Assembly: GCA_030042575.1 (NCBI GenBank)
Contig: JASHZK010000296.1
Span: 1-5,257, forward strand
Direction of reading: 5' to 3'
DNA: 5,257 nucleotides
Source of the DNA: Acidimicrobiales bacterium
Lineage (GTDB): Bacteria; Actinomycetota; Acidimicrobiia; Acidimicrobiales; UBA8190
The notes below the pieces were generated by a model that ran no database searches, was not told the DNA's origin, and saw only the letters and a program-made list of their open reading frames with translations. The translations under genes were made by a program, and so were the position numbers. Position 1 is the first letter of the stretch, and every line of letters starts with the position of its first letter. Shown one piece after another: positions 1 through 5,257 of the stretch.

Positions 1-1
1 G

Positions 2-190
2 CAGCGGGGCTCCAACGAGAACTGGAACGGCCTGGTTCGCCAATTCCTCCCGAAGGGCACCGACCTCTCCGGCTACAGCCAGGACGAGCTCGACTCCATC
101 GCCGCCCTCCTCAACGAGCGCCCCCGCAAGACCCTCGGGTGGGATACTCCGGCGGAACGGTTCAACGAGTTCGTCGCGGCCACCGGCTGA
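2..190 (+). CDS. IS30-family transposase, C-terminal fragment (cut by window edge)
   Basis: The 62 visible residues begin [19 protein letters not shown] and continue through a conserved [15 protein letters not shown] block to a TGA stop. This is the C-terminal end of the DDE integrase core of IS30-family transposases, which usually read PWQRGxNENxNGLxRQxxPKG followed by LNxRPRKTLGxxTPAE. The glutamate in the NEN triplet (sixth visible residue) is the expected last acidic residue of the DDE triad and is present. Trp replaces the usual Thr two residues after it. The reading frame is open from base 2, so the gene starts outside the window and its completeness cannot be judged. No frameshift or internal stop is seen. 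The protein would cut and join the ends of its own element. It converges with the hydroxylase gene that ends at 315. Confidence 0.93.
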   Translation, partial: QRGSNENWNGLVRQFLPKGTDLSGYSQDELDSIAALLNERPRKTLGWDTPAERFNEFVAATG

Positions 191-243
191 ATCCGCCGAC
201 CTCCACCTTTTCAAAATTGCAATCGACAGGGGGATACCCCCTG
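191..243 (+). mobile_element. Candidate right terminal region of the IS30-family element
   Basis: Immediately after the transposase stop the base composition changes to an AT-richer stretch (TTTTCAAAATTGCAATCGAC, 209-226 region) that stands out from the GC-rich surroundings. IS30-family elements end shortly after the transposase stop, often with a terminal inverted repeat containing a TTGCAA-like core, so this is the likely right end. The exact boundary and any 2-3 bp target duplication cannot be set because the left end is outside the window. The palindrome at 227-243 lies at or just beyond the probable boundary. Confidence 0.45.
227..243. repeat. Perfect 17-bp palindrome (7-bp arms, 3-nt loop)
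   Basis: CAGGGGG, ATA, CCCCCTG form a perfect inverted repeat in the gap between the convergent transposase and hydroxylase genes. On the minus strand the hairpin is followed after about ten bases by ATTTTG, so it might help end transcription of the leftward operon, but there is no proper T-run. It could also be an IS30 insertion target, because several IS30-family elements prefer symmetric sites. It is not a CsoR-type operator, since the second half-site is lacking. Confidence 0.55.
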
Positions 244-253
244 GTCCGCCCGG

Positions 254-308
254 CCCCGGTCCCCGGTCCGGCCGGTCTCAAGGTCCGGCCCGCCCTCGGT
301 TCCGGGCC
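254..308 (-). terminator. GC-rich hairpin and short repeats after the leftward operon; possible weak terminator
   Basis: A 6-bp inverted repeat, GGCCCG at 287-292 and CGGGCC at 303-308 with a 10-nt loop, lies a few bases past the stop codon of the hydroxylase gene on the minus strand. Farther on are a tandem CCCCGGT duplication (254-267) and four GGTCC copies between 243 and 286. There is no U-tract, so this is only a candidate for intrinsic termination or RNA stabilisation. No reading frame in 191-314 looks like a gene. Confidence 0.25.
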
Positions 309-314
309 TGCGGC

Positions 315-977
315 TCAGGCTGCTTCCTCCACGCCCAGGGTGCGGGCGGTGCGAGAGACGGGCACGGCGGTGCGCTCGGGGAACGTGCCGAGCAGGTGGT
401 CGGCCAGGTGGACGGTCACCCCGAACCAGTAGTGCTCGTTTCGGAAGTGGTGGTTACGGTGCGCCCGCCACACGTAGCGGTAGAGGCAGTGACGAGGAAG
501 GTACGAGGAGTGGATCAGGTAGTGCGTCCACTCGTAGGTGAAGAGCACGCACAACGCGGCCACCAAGGTGGTGAGCCCCCGCTCGAGGGGAAGGGCGGCC
601 AGGCAGATGGTGGCCACGACGGCGATGAGGCCGGCCAGGGCGGGTAAGGGGATGAAGACCAGGGGAAGGTCCCTGGGATCGGCGTGGTGGGCACGGTGCT
701 GGCGCGCCACGAGGGGGTCGATGCGCCGGCCGGCGACGGTGCGGGGGCGGAAATGGAGCAGGCATACGTGGATGGTCCACTCGGTGAAGGGCTGAGCGGC
801 CAGCACCACTCCGGGCCCGAGCAGGTCCCACCACGACCATCCGCCGATGGCCACCCGGCCGCCCAGCACCGCCAGCAGCACGACGAGGATGATGCGCGGC
901 GAGCCGAAGCCGAAGAAGACGCGGGCTGCCGCGCCGAGCCCGAGATGGGTGGGCATCGCCCGCCGCGAAGGGTTCAT
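315..977 (-). CDS. Fatty acid hydroxylase / sterol desaturase family membrane protein
   Basis: This 220-residue protein carries the full histidine set of the FA_hydroxylase superfamily (PF04116): H70-X4-H75, H94-X2-H97-H98, H152-X3-H156 and H173-X2-H176-H177. That order and spacing are like Scs7-type fatty acid 2-hydroxylases. In the family these residues bind a di-metal centre that uses O2 to hydroxylate lipid or carotenoid substrates, facing the cytosol. Hydrophobic segments at about 28-47, 49-67, 104-131 and 134-156 predict a multi-pass membrane protein. The C-terminal FGVT...D193...LLGT block is also typical. The length is near that of other compact bacterial members, and no cytochrome b5 domain is present. 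The ATG at 977 overlaps the upstream stop as ATGA, which favours it; a second ATG at 956 is possible. It is the last gene of the operon. The substrate cannot be told from sequence. Confidence 0.88.
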   Translation of the reverse strand: MNPSRRAMPTHLGLGAAARVFFGFGSPRIILVVLLAVLGGRVAIGGWSWWDLLGPGVVLAAQPFTEWTIHVCLLHFRPRTVAGRRIDPLVARQHRAHHADPRDLPLVFIPLPALAGLIAVVATICLAALPLERGLTTLVAALCVLFTYEWTHYLIHSSYLPRHCLYRYVWRAHRNHHFRNEHYWFGVTVHLADHLLGTFPERTAVPVSRTARTLGVEEAA

Positions 978-2116
978 CTTCCCAGGGCGCGCAGGCCCTC
1001 CACCACCGGCGCAAAGGCAGCGGCGAAGGCTTCGACGTCGGCGTCCGTGGTCGGCCATCCCACCGACAGCCGCAGCGACCGCTCGGCGTCGGCGCCCATC
1101 GCCTCGAGCACCGGGGAGGGTGCCAGCGACTCCGACGAGCACGACGAACCGGAGTGGCAGGCGATGCCGGCCCGGTCCAGACCGAGCAGCACCGGCTCGG
1201 CCTCCACCCCATCGACGCCCAGGCACAGCAGGTGGGGCAGGTGCAAGGTGGGGTGTCCCAGTCTCGACACCCCGGAGACTGCGACAGCGGCCTTCTCCAG
1301 TCGCTCGAGTTGGCGGCGGGCGATCTCCTGCTCTTCGCTCAAGCGTGTTCCGGACAATGCGGCGCAGGCCGCCCCGAAGCCGATGGCCGCCGCGATGTTC
1401 TCCAGCCCCGCCCGCCGAGCTCGTTCCTGCTCCCCTCCGACCAGCAGCGGCTCGAGCCGCAACCCGCGCCGGATCGCCAGGGCGCCGGCTCCGGCCGGGC
1501 CCCCGAATGTGTGGGCGCTCACCGACACCAGGTCCGCACCCAGTTCCTCGACCGACACCGCCACGTGCCCGGCCGCGGCGCAGGCGTCGACGTGCAGGAG
1601 CGCCCGGCGTCGCCGGCACACCTCGGCCACCTCCTGCACCGGTTGCAGTGTGCCGACTTCGTGGTTGGCCAGCTGGCAGTGCACCAGGGACACGGCGGTG
1701 CCCTCGGCGGCCAGGTGGTCGAGGGCCTCGGCCACCGCACCGGGCTCGATCCGCCCGGCGGAGTCGACGGCCACGCGCTCGACACGGCCGAGGCGAGCCG
1801 ACGCCTCGCGCACCGAAGAGTGCTCGACATCGGCCAGCACCATGGCTCCGTGCGGTTCAGCCCTCCAGGCGCCCCAGACGGCTGTGTTGACCGCCTCGGT
1901 GCCACCCGAGGTGATCACCACCCGGTTCGCCTTGATGGCGAGGAACTCGGCGATGGCCTCACGGGCTTCTTCGAGGGCGGCGCGCCCCAGCTGTCCCTCG
2001 TGGTGCAGCCGTCCGGGATCGGCGGCCACGCCCAGCTCGAGCCATCCGGCCATGGCCGCCACCACCTCGGGACGAGGCGGTGACGTGGAGGCGTGGTCGA
2101 GGTAGTGGCGGTTCAC
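974..2116 (-). CDS. Cysteine desulfurase (NifS/IscS-like) homologue lacking the PLP lysine
   Basis: The 380-residue protein aligns over its whole length with class V aminotransferase-fold cysteine desulfurases, which move sulfur from L-cysteine to Fe-S scaffolds or tRNA thiolation. It shows YLDHAST at the N-terminus, TSGGTEAVN (69-77), H99 (PLP stacking), ANHEVG (150-155), HVDA with D177 (pyridine nitrogen), GGEQERARRAG (227-237) and the cysteine loop HSGSSCSSES with C326. The Schiff-base lysine should follow H202 in SAHKxxGPxG, but the sequence reads SAHTFGGPAG with codon ACA, so T203 replaces it. The Gln that usually follows the aspartate is A180, and the usual GTEN is GLEN. The reading frame is intact, so this looks like a repurposed or inactive homologue, or one base error (AAA to ACA). 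The GTG start at 2116 forms a GTGA overlap with the regulator gene. A farther upstream ATG would run deep into that gene and adds no family sequence. Confidence 0.9.
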   Translation of the reverse strand: MNRHYLDHASTSPPRPEVVAAMAGWLELGVAADPGRLHHEGQLGRAALEEAREAIAEFLAIKANRVVITSGGTEAVNTAVWGAWRAEPHGAMVLADVEHSSVREASARLGRVERVAVDSAGRIEPGAVAEALDHLAAEGTAVSLVHCQLANHEVGTLQPVQEVAEVCRRRRALLHVDACAAAGHVAVSVEELGADLVSVSAHTFGGPAGAGALAIRRGLRLEPLLVGGEQERARRAGLENIAAAIGFGAACAALSGTRLSEEQEIARRQLERLEKAAVAVSGVSRLGHPTLHLPHLLCLGVDGVEAEPVLLGLDRAGIACHSGSSCSSESLAPSPVLEAMGADAERSLRLSVGWPTTDADVEAFAAAFAPVVEGLRALGR

Positions 2117-2886
2117 ACCTCGGCGACACAGGCGTCGTCGCCACGCGCCCGGGAGGAGAGGACGACGGGGATGGGGGACGTTCCCACGTCGCACAGTCCC
2201 GAGAGCAGCCCTCGGACCATGCCTCGGTCGACGGCGCAGATGACGGGGTGAGCGGCGGCGGCATCCCCGAAGGGACATTGCTCGGCCACCACGGCGGTGG
2301 CCGAGCCGCGGTCTTCGGCGTGGGCGGCGAAGCCGTGAGCGGTGAGGGCGTCGGCGATGGCGTGCATGGCGCCGCGCAGTGAACGCTGACCCTCACCGGG
2401 TTCCATGCGCCGGGCCAGGACCCGTCCGTAGTCCTCACCCACCCGCTCCGCCATGCGCTCGGCCTCCTGCGGTCCGAGGAGAGCCAGCGCCTCGGTGAGA
2501 AGCGACACCAGCAGCTCGTCGCGGCGTCCCACCAGGTCCACGGTGGGGTCGGTGGGGCCTTCGGACGCCCGGTAGTGCTTGGAGGGTCGCCCCGCCCCTC
2601 CATCGGCCGGCCGTTCGAGTGTCACGGCCAGGTACCCCCCGGCGGCCAGCCGGTCGAGGTGGTGACGAGCCACGTTGGGGTGCAGCGAGAAGTCGCTCGC
2701 CACCTCCGAAGCGGTGGCCCCCGGACGCGAGCGCACGTGCAGGTAGATCTCGCGGCGGGTGGGGTCGCCGAAGGCCGAGGTGACGGCCGCCACCGCCGCC
2801 GAGAAGCGCCCGTCGCCGGCTCGGTCGCCGCTCTGTTCGGCCTGGGCCCCAGCGGGTGAACCGGGTGGATCGGCAGTCACAGCCAC
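2113..2886 (-). CDS. SufR-like winged-helix transcriptional regulator with C-terminal cysteines
   Basis: The 257-residue protein has an ArsR/DeoR-type winged helix at about 28-108. SAFGDPTRREIYLHV is the first helix, LHPNVARHHLDRLAAGGYL the recognition region, and GRPSKHYR the wing. The C-terminal half resembles COG2345/SufR regulators: EQCPF (C204), then HPVIC (C217) after 12 residues, then C232 and C253 near the end. SufR proteins bind a [4Fe-4S] cluster through such cysteines and repress Fe-S assembly genes when the cluster is loaded. The C204-X12-C217 spacing matches that family, while C232 seems extra. It is the first gene of the leftward operon and divergent from mrp, so control of one or both transcripts is likely (inference). 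The start is GTG at 2886, with an in-frame GTG at 2880. No Shine-Dalgarno is visible, but a TAGACT box lies six bases upstream. The first 27 residues are Ala/Gly/Pro-rich and probably disordered. Confidence 0.85.
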   Translation of the reverse strand: MAVTADPPGSPAGAQAEQSGDRAGDGRFSAAVAAVTSAFGDPTRREIYLHVRSRPGATASEVASDFSLHPNVARHHLDRLAAGGYLAVTLERPADGGAGRPSKHYRASEGPTDPTVDLVGRRDELLVSLLTEALALLGPQEAERMAERVGEDYGRVLARRMEPGEGQRSLRGAMHAIADALTAHGFAAHAEDRGSATAVVAEQCPFGDAAAAHPVICAVDRGMVRGLLSGLCDVGTSPIPVVLSSRARGDDACVAEV

Positions 2887-2971
2887 GTCGCTAGTCTACC
2901 GGTGGCGCGACGAAATCCCTGGTCGTGCTGGCTGCCCGCCTTCGAGGGGACCCTGCGAGAGGGACGTGACC
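2887..2971. promoter_or_regulatory. Divergent promoter region between the SufR-like operon and mrp
   Basis: On the minus strand TAGACT (2898-2893) is followed by six bases and then the GTG start of the regulator, the layout of actinobacterial leaderless promoters. On the plus strand TAGTCT (2892-2897) fits the same TANNNT pattern for mrp and would give a leader of roughly 70 nt. The two -10 candidates overlap almost completely, so one bound protein could block both directions. No convincing -35 box is seen on either strand. An imperfect palindrome AGCcACGTcGCT (2881-2892, 10 of 12 positions symmetric) and the dyad GCCAC/GTGGC (2882-2886 and 2902-2906) are possible operator elements. All of this comes from pattern only. 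Confidence 0.45.
2958..2963 (+). promoter_or_regulatory. Ribosome binding site of mrp
   Basis: AGAGGG lies eight bases before GTG 2972 but only two bases before the in-frame GTG 2966. The normal spacing therefore favours 2972 as the start. No ATG is available nearby in this frame. Confidence 0.55.
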
Positions 2972-4168
2972 GTGGCTTGCGACGACGCCCACTTGCGTGA
3001 CGCTGTGGCGGCCGTGCACGACCCGGACCTCGGACGGGCCCTGGGCGAGCTGGGCATGGTCCACGACGTGCGGACGACCCCGGAAGGCGCCGAAGCCACT
3101 CTCGCCCTGCCCGTGGCCCGATGGCCGGTGGCGGGGGAGCTGGAGGCCCGGCTGCGCACGGCGCTGGGCCCGCTCGTCGGTGGCGACCGACGGGTCTCCC
3201 TGCGCACCACGGTGATGACCGATGACGAGCGCGCCGCCTTGGTGGCGGCACTGGCCGTACCGGCCGCAGGCTCGCCGCCGCCGCCGGCTGCGCCTCGAGG
3301 TGTCTCTGGTGGCCGGAGAGGCGTCGCCGGCGGTCCGCCCGGGCCCCTGGGCCACGAGGAGGGCCGGCCCAATCGCTTCATGGTTCCCGGCTCGCGCACC
3401 AGGGTCATCGGTGTCTCCTCGGGCAAAGGAGGGGTGGGCAAATCGTCGGTCACCGTGAATGTGGCGGTGGCCCTGGCGGCCAAGGGCCATGAGGTGGGGC
3501 TGCTCGATGCCGACGTGTACGGCTTCTCGGTGCCGAAGATGCTCGGCGTGGAGCGCGAGCCGCTGGCCATCGGCGACCTCTTGGTACCTCCGGTGGTGCA
3601 CGGGGTGCGCTGCTTGTCGATGGGCTTCTTCGTCCCCGACGAGCAGCCCGTCGTCTGGCGGGGCCCCATGTTGCACAAGGCGCTCGAGCAGTTCCTGGTC
3701 GACGCCTACTGGGGCGAGCCCGACTTCCTTCTCGTCGACATGCCCCCCGGGACCGGCGACGTCGCCCTGTCCATGGGCCAGTACCTGCCTCGAACCGAGA
3801 TCGTGGTGGTGACGACCCCTCAGCCGGCCGCCCAGCGGGTGGCCCAGCGTTCGGCCTACGCGGCGCGACGGCTCAAGTTGGCGGTACGGGGCGTGATCGA
3901 GAACATGTCGTGGTTCACCGGCGACGACGGCAAGCGCTACGAGCTCTTCGGTTCCGGTGGCGGCCAGGCCTTGGCCCACGCCCTGGAGGTGCCGCTGCTC
4001 GGCTGCATCCCGTTCTTGCCCGAGGTCCGGGTCGGTGCCGATACCGGCGCGCCGGTGCGGGTGTCGGATCCGGCGGGGGAGGCGGCCGTCGCCATCGACG
4101 CCGTGGCCGACGCCCTCGTCGGGATGGGCCCGGCGCGCCTCTACCGCCGAGAGCTCACCGTGCGCTGA
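2972..4168 (+). CDS. mrp: Mrp/ApbC/NBP35-family P-loop ATPase, iron-sulfur cluster carrier
   Basis: The 398-residue protein has an N-terminal MIP18-like (DUF59) domain at about 4-90 (DPDLGRALGELGMV at 17-30). A Gly/Pro-rich linker spans about 97-140, followed by a deviant-Walker ATPase domain. Visible motifs are GKGGVGKSS (151-159), LLDADVYGFSVP (177-188), VVWRGPMLHKAL (227-238) and LLVDMPPGTGD (253-263). Family members dimerise, bind a [4Fe-4S] cluster and pass it to apoproteins in the cytosol. The CXXC motif that holds the bridging cluster in many homologues is absent; residues 310-326 read ENMSWFTGDDGKRYELF. From memory, mycobacterial Mrp proteins also lack it. The N-terminal domain normally has TxxxCP, but here it reads PVARWP (47-52), so both the Thr and the Cys are gone. 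The gene diverges from the SufR-like operon. The start is GTG 2972, chosen on RBS spacing; GTG 2966 would add two residues. The 3' end overlaps the dgt-like gene. Confidence 0.93.
   Translation: MACDDAHLRDAVAAVHDPDLGRALGELGMVHDVRTTPEGAEATLALPVARWPVAGELEARLRTALGPLVGGDRRVSLRTTVMTDDERAALVAALAVPAAGSPPPPAAPRGVSGGRRGVAGGPPGPLGHEEGRPNRFMVPGSRTRVIGVSSGKGGVGKSSVTVNVAVALAAKGHEVGLLDADVYGFSVPKMLGVEREPLAIGDLLVPPVVHGVRCLSMGFFVPDEQPVVWRGPMLHKALEQFLVDAYWGEPDFLLVDMPPGTGDVALSMGQYLPRTEIVVVTTPQPAAQRVAQRSAYAARRLKLAVRGVIENMSWFTGDDGKRYELFGSGGGQALAHALEVPLLGCIPFLPEVRVGADTGAPVRVSDPAGEAAVAIDAVADALVGMGPARLYRRELTVR
4155..4168. other. 14-bp overlap of the convergent mrp and dgt-like 3' ends
   Basis: The mrp TGA is at 4166-4168, and the dgt-like TGA on the minus strand is at 4157-4155. 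There is no room for a terminator between the genes and none is visible nearby, so the two transcripts probably share complementary 3' ends. Confidence 0.8.
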
Positions 4169-5252
4169 CGTCCACCCCGCGCGGGAGCTTGGCTGGGTCC
4201 CAACCCAGCTCGACCGTGGCGCAGGACATGGCGAAGCGGTCGGTCATGCCGGCCACATAGGCGACCGCCGCCCGCACAGCGGCTTCCGAGCCGCCGGGCA
4301 GGCCGCCCGACTGGCGGACGTCGGGTATGCGGTTGGGATGGTCGGCGAAGTGCTCGACCAAGGCACCGAGGACCGACACCACGGCGGAAGCCTGGGACAT
4401 CGAGGCCGGCCGCAGGTAGATGAGGTCGTAGTTACCCTGGCGGAAGGCGGCCAGTGCCTCGGCCGCCTCCTCGTCCATCCCCACCTGGCCGGTGCGGGCG
4501 ACGGCGTGGACCACGGCGTCCACGAACGAGCCCAGCTGCCCGGCCCGGCGCGTTCCTCCCAGATTGCGCACGGCCTCGGGCAGCTGCGCCGGGTTCACTA
4601 TCCCGGCCGACACGGCGTCCTCCCAGTCGTGGCACACGTAGGCGATGCGGTCGGCCCAGCTCACCGCCTCCCCTTCGGGGGTGGCGGGAGCAGGGCGCGA
4701 CCACGAGTGGTTGCGGATGCCGTCGAGGGTCTCGGCGCACAGGTTGAGCGCGGTGAGCGAAACGTCGGCCCCCCACACGGCATGGTCGAAGCCTCCGGGC
4801 AGGAACACCGACAGGGCATCCTCGCTGGCGTGGCCACCGGGTCCGTGTCCGCAGTCGTGCCCGAGGGCGATGGCCTCGGTCAGTGCCACGTTCAGCCGGC
4901 ACGCTCGGGCGATCGAGGTGGCCACTTGGGCCACCTCCAGGGCGTGGGTCAGGCGGGTGCGCTGGTGGTCGGCGGGGAAGATGAACACCTGGGTCTTGCC
5001 TGCCAACCGACGGAAGGCGCTCGAGTGCAGGATGCGGTCACGGTCTCGTTCGAAGCAGGCGCGGTTGGGGTCCGCCTCCTCGGGCCTGGCCCGGTTCCCG
5101 GCGCCGAAGGCCCGGGTGGCGCCCGGGGCCAGGATCTCGTCGTCGAGACGCTCGCGCTCGTGACGGTCGTAGGCCTCCAGCCCGGCGACGTCCACGCCGG
5201 CCCGAGAGTCGGCATGGGCGCTGCGGATGGGCCCGCCGGCGTGGCCGGCCAT
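4155..5252 (-). CDS. dgt: Deoxyguanosinetriphosphate triphosphohydrolase-like HD-domain protein
   Basis: The 365-residue protein has the dGTPase signature blocks in order: RDRDRILHSSAFRRLAGKTQVF (69-90), RTRLTHALEVAQVA (98-111), GHDCGHGPGGHASE (131-144), TLDGIRNHSW (175-184) and ADRIAYVCHDWED (200-212). The metal-binding HD set is H103, H132, D133 and D201. Family enzymes cleave dNTPs to the nucleoside and triphosphate, trimming nucleotide pools in the cytosol. The HD loop reads HGPGGH where most members have HPPFGH or HTPFGH, a modest divergence. The length is within the usual range, and the C-terminus (VAYVAGMTDRFA, 331-342) matches the family. The ATG at 5252 has only five bases before the window edge, so its RBS is unseen and the true start could be farther upstream, or at GTG V20. 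The gene converges on mrp with a 14-bp overlap. Its functional link to the Fe-S genes is doubtful. Confidence 0.92.
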   Translation of the reverse strand: MAGHAGGPIRSAHADSRAGVDVAGLEAYDRHERERLDDEILAPGATRAFGAGNRARPEEADPNRACFERDRDRILHSSAFRRLAGKTQVFIFPADHQRTRLTHALEVAQVATSIARACRLNVALTEAIALGHDCGHGPGGHASEDALSVFLPGGFDHAVWGADVSLTALNLCAETLDGIRNHSWSRPAPATPEGEAVSWADRIAYVCHDWEDAVSAGIVNPAQLPEAVRNLGGTRRAGQLGSFVDAVVHAVARTGQVGMDEEAAEALAAFRQGNYDLIYLRPASMSQASAVVSVLGALVEHFADHPNRIPDVRQSGGLPGGSEAAVRAAVAYVAGMTDRFAMSCATVELGWDPAKLPRGVDVSAR

Positions 5253-5257
5253 GGTGG

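Noticed and set aside
234..247. CsoR-like copper operator beginning ATACCCCC
   Set aside because: The matching GGGGTAT half on the right is absent, and no copper gene is nearby.
978..1619. Longer N-terminal extension of the hydroxylase frame to 1619
   Set aside because: The extension is Arg/Gly-rich shadow translation inside the desulfurase gene; the hydroxylase homology begins after ATG 977.
684..2105. Long plus-strand open frame opposite the hydroxylase and desulfurase genes
   Set aside because: The composition is Ser/Ala/Arg-rich with no domain. It is the complement of genuine coding sequence in GC-rich DNA, where antisense frames often stay open.
2117..2278. Upstream extension of the desulfurase homologue to an ATG at 2278
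   Set aside because: The added 54 residues are Arg/Pro-rich out-of-frame translation of the regulator gene, and the family N-terminus (YLDHAST) begins right after GTG 2116.
2759..2971. Mrp starting at ATG 2759
   Set aside because: This would overlap the regulator gene on the opposite strand and add about 71 residues without family similarity. The RBS and DUF59 homology place the start at 2966 or 2972.
2891..3979. Long minus-strand open frame opposite mrp
   Set aside because: It is His/Gly/Arg-rich without any recognisable motif and mirrors the codon structure of mrp.
1..5257. CRISPR array, tRNA, rRNA or toxin-antitoxin system
   Set aside because: No regularly spaced repeats, cloverleaf or small gene pair was seen; apart from the 191-314 gap and the short divergent promoter, the window is filled by coding sequence.

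Overview
The window is GC-rich double-stranded DNA from what looks like a high-GC Gram-positive bacterium. GTG starts, 4-bp start/stop overlaps, a TANNNT-type leaderless promoter candidate and an Mrp ATPase of the CXXC-less type all suggest Actinobacteria. My impression is Acidimicrobiia-like, but that is inference from protein flavour only and no marker gene in the window proves it.

Layout. Bases 1-190 are the 3' tail of an IS30-family transposase, cut by the window edge. Bases 191-314 are non-coding and hold a candidate IS terminal region, a perfect 17-bp palindrome and a GC-rich hairpin. Next comes a tightly packed leftward operon, read from 2886 down to 315. It encodes a SufR-like winged-helix regulator with C-terminal cysteines, a NifS/IscS-type cysteine desulfurase homologue, and a membrane fatty acid hydroxylase / sterol desaturase family protein. 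The genes are joined by GTGA and ATGA overlaps. Divergent from this operon, across about 85 bp, is a rightward mrp/apbC-type P-loop ATPase (about 2972-4168). Its 3' end overlaps by 14 bp the convergent gene for an HD-domain dGTPase-like protein (4155-5252), which starts almost at the right edge.

How the genes fit together. The regulator, the cysteine desulfurase homologue and Mrp all belong to families tied to iron-sulfur cluster biogenesis or sensing, and they are arranged as a divergon. The hydroxylase is a di-metal, oxygen-using membrane enzyme by family and is translationally coupled to the desulfurase homologue. The dGTPase is probably an unrelated housekeeping neighbour.

The main surprise is in the cysteine desulfurase homologue. 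The persulfide cysteine loop, the PLP-stacking histidine and the PLP-binding aspartate are present, but the Schiff-base lysine is threonine (T203) and the nearby glutamine is alanine (A180). As written it should not work as an ordinary PLP enzyme. The partner Mrp has also lost the Thr and Cys of its N-terminal MIP18-like (DUF59) motif. These two substitutions in genes facing each other across one promoter region are the best candidate for an undescribed variation on Fe-S or sulfur handling. A decayed pathway or an assembly error cannot be excluded from the sequence alone.
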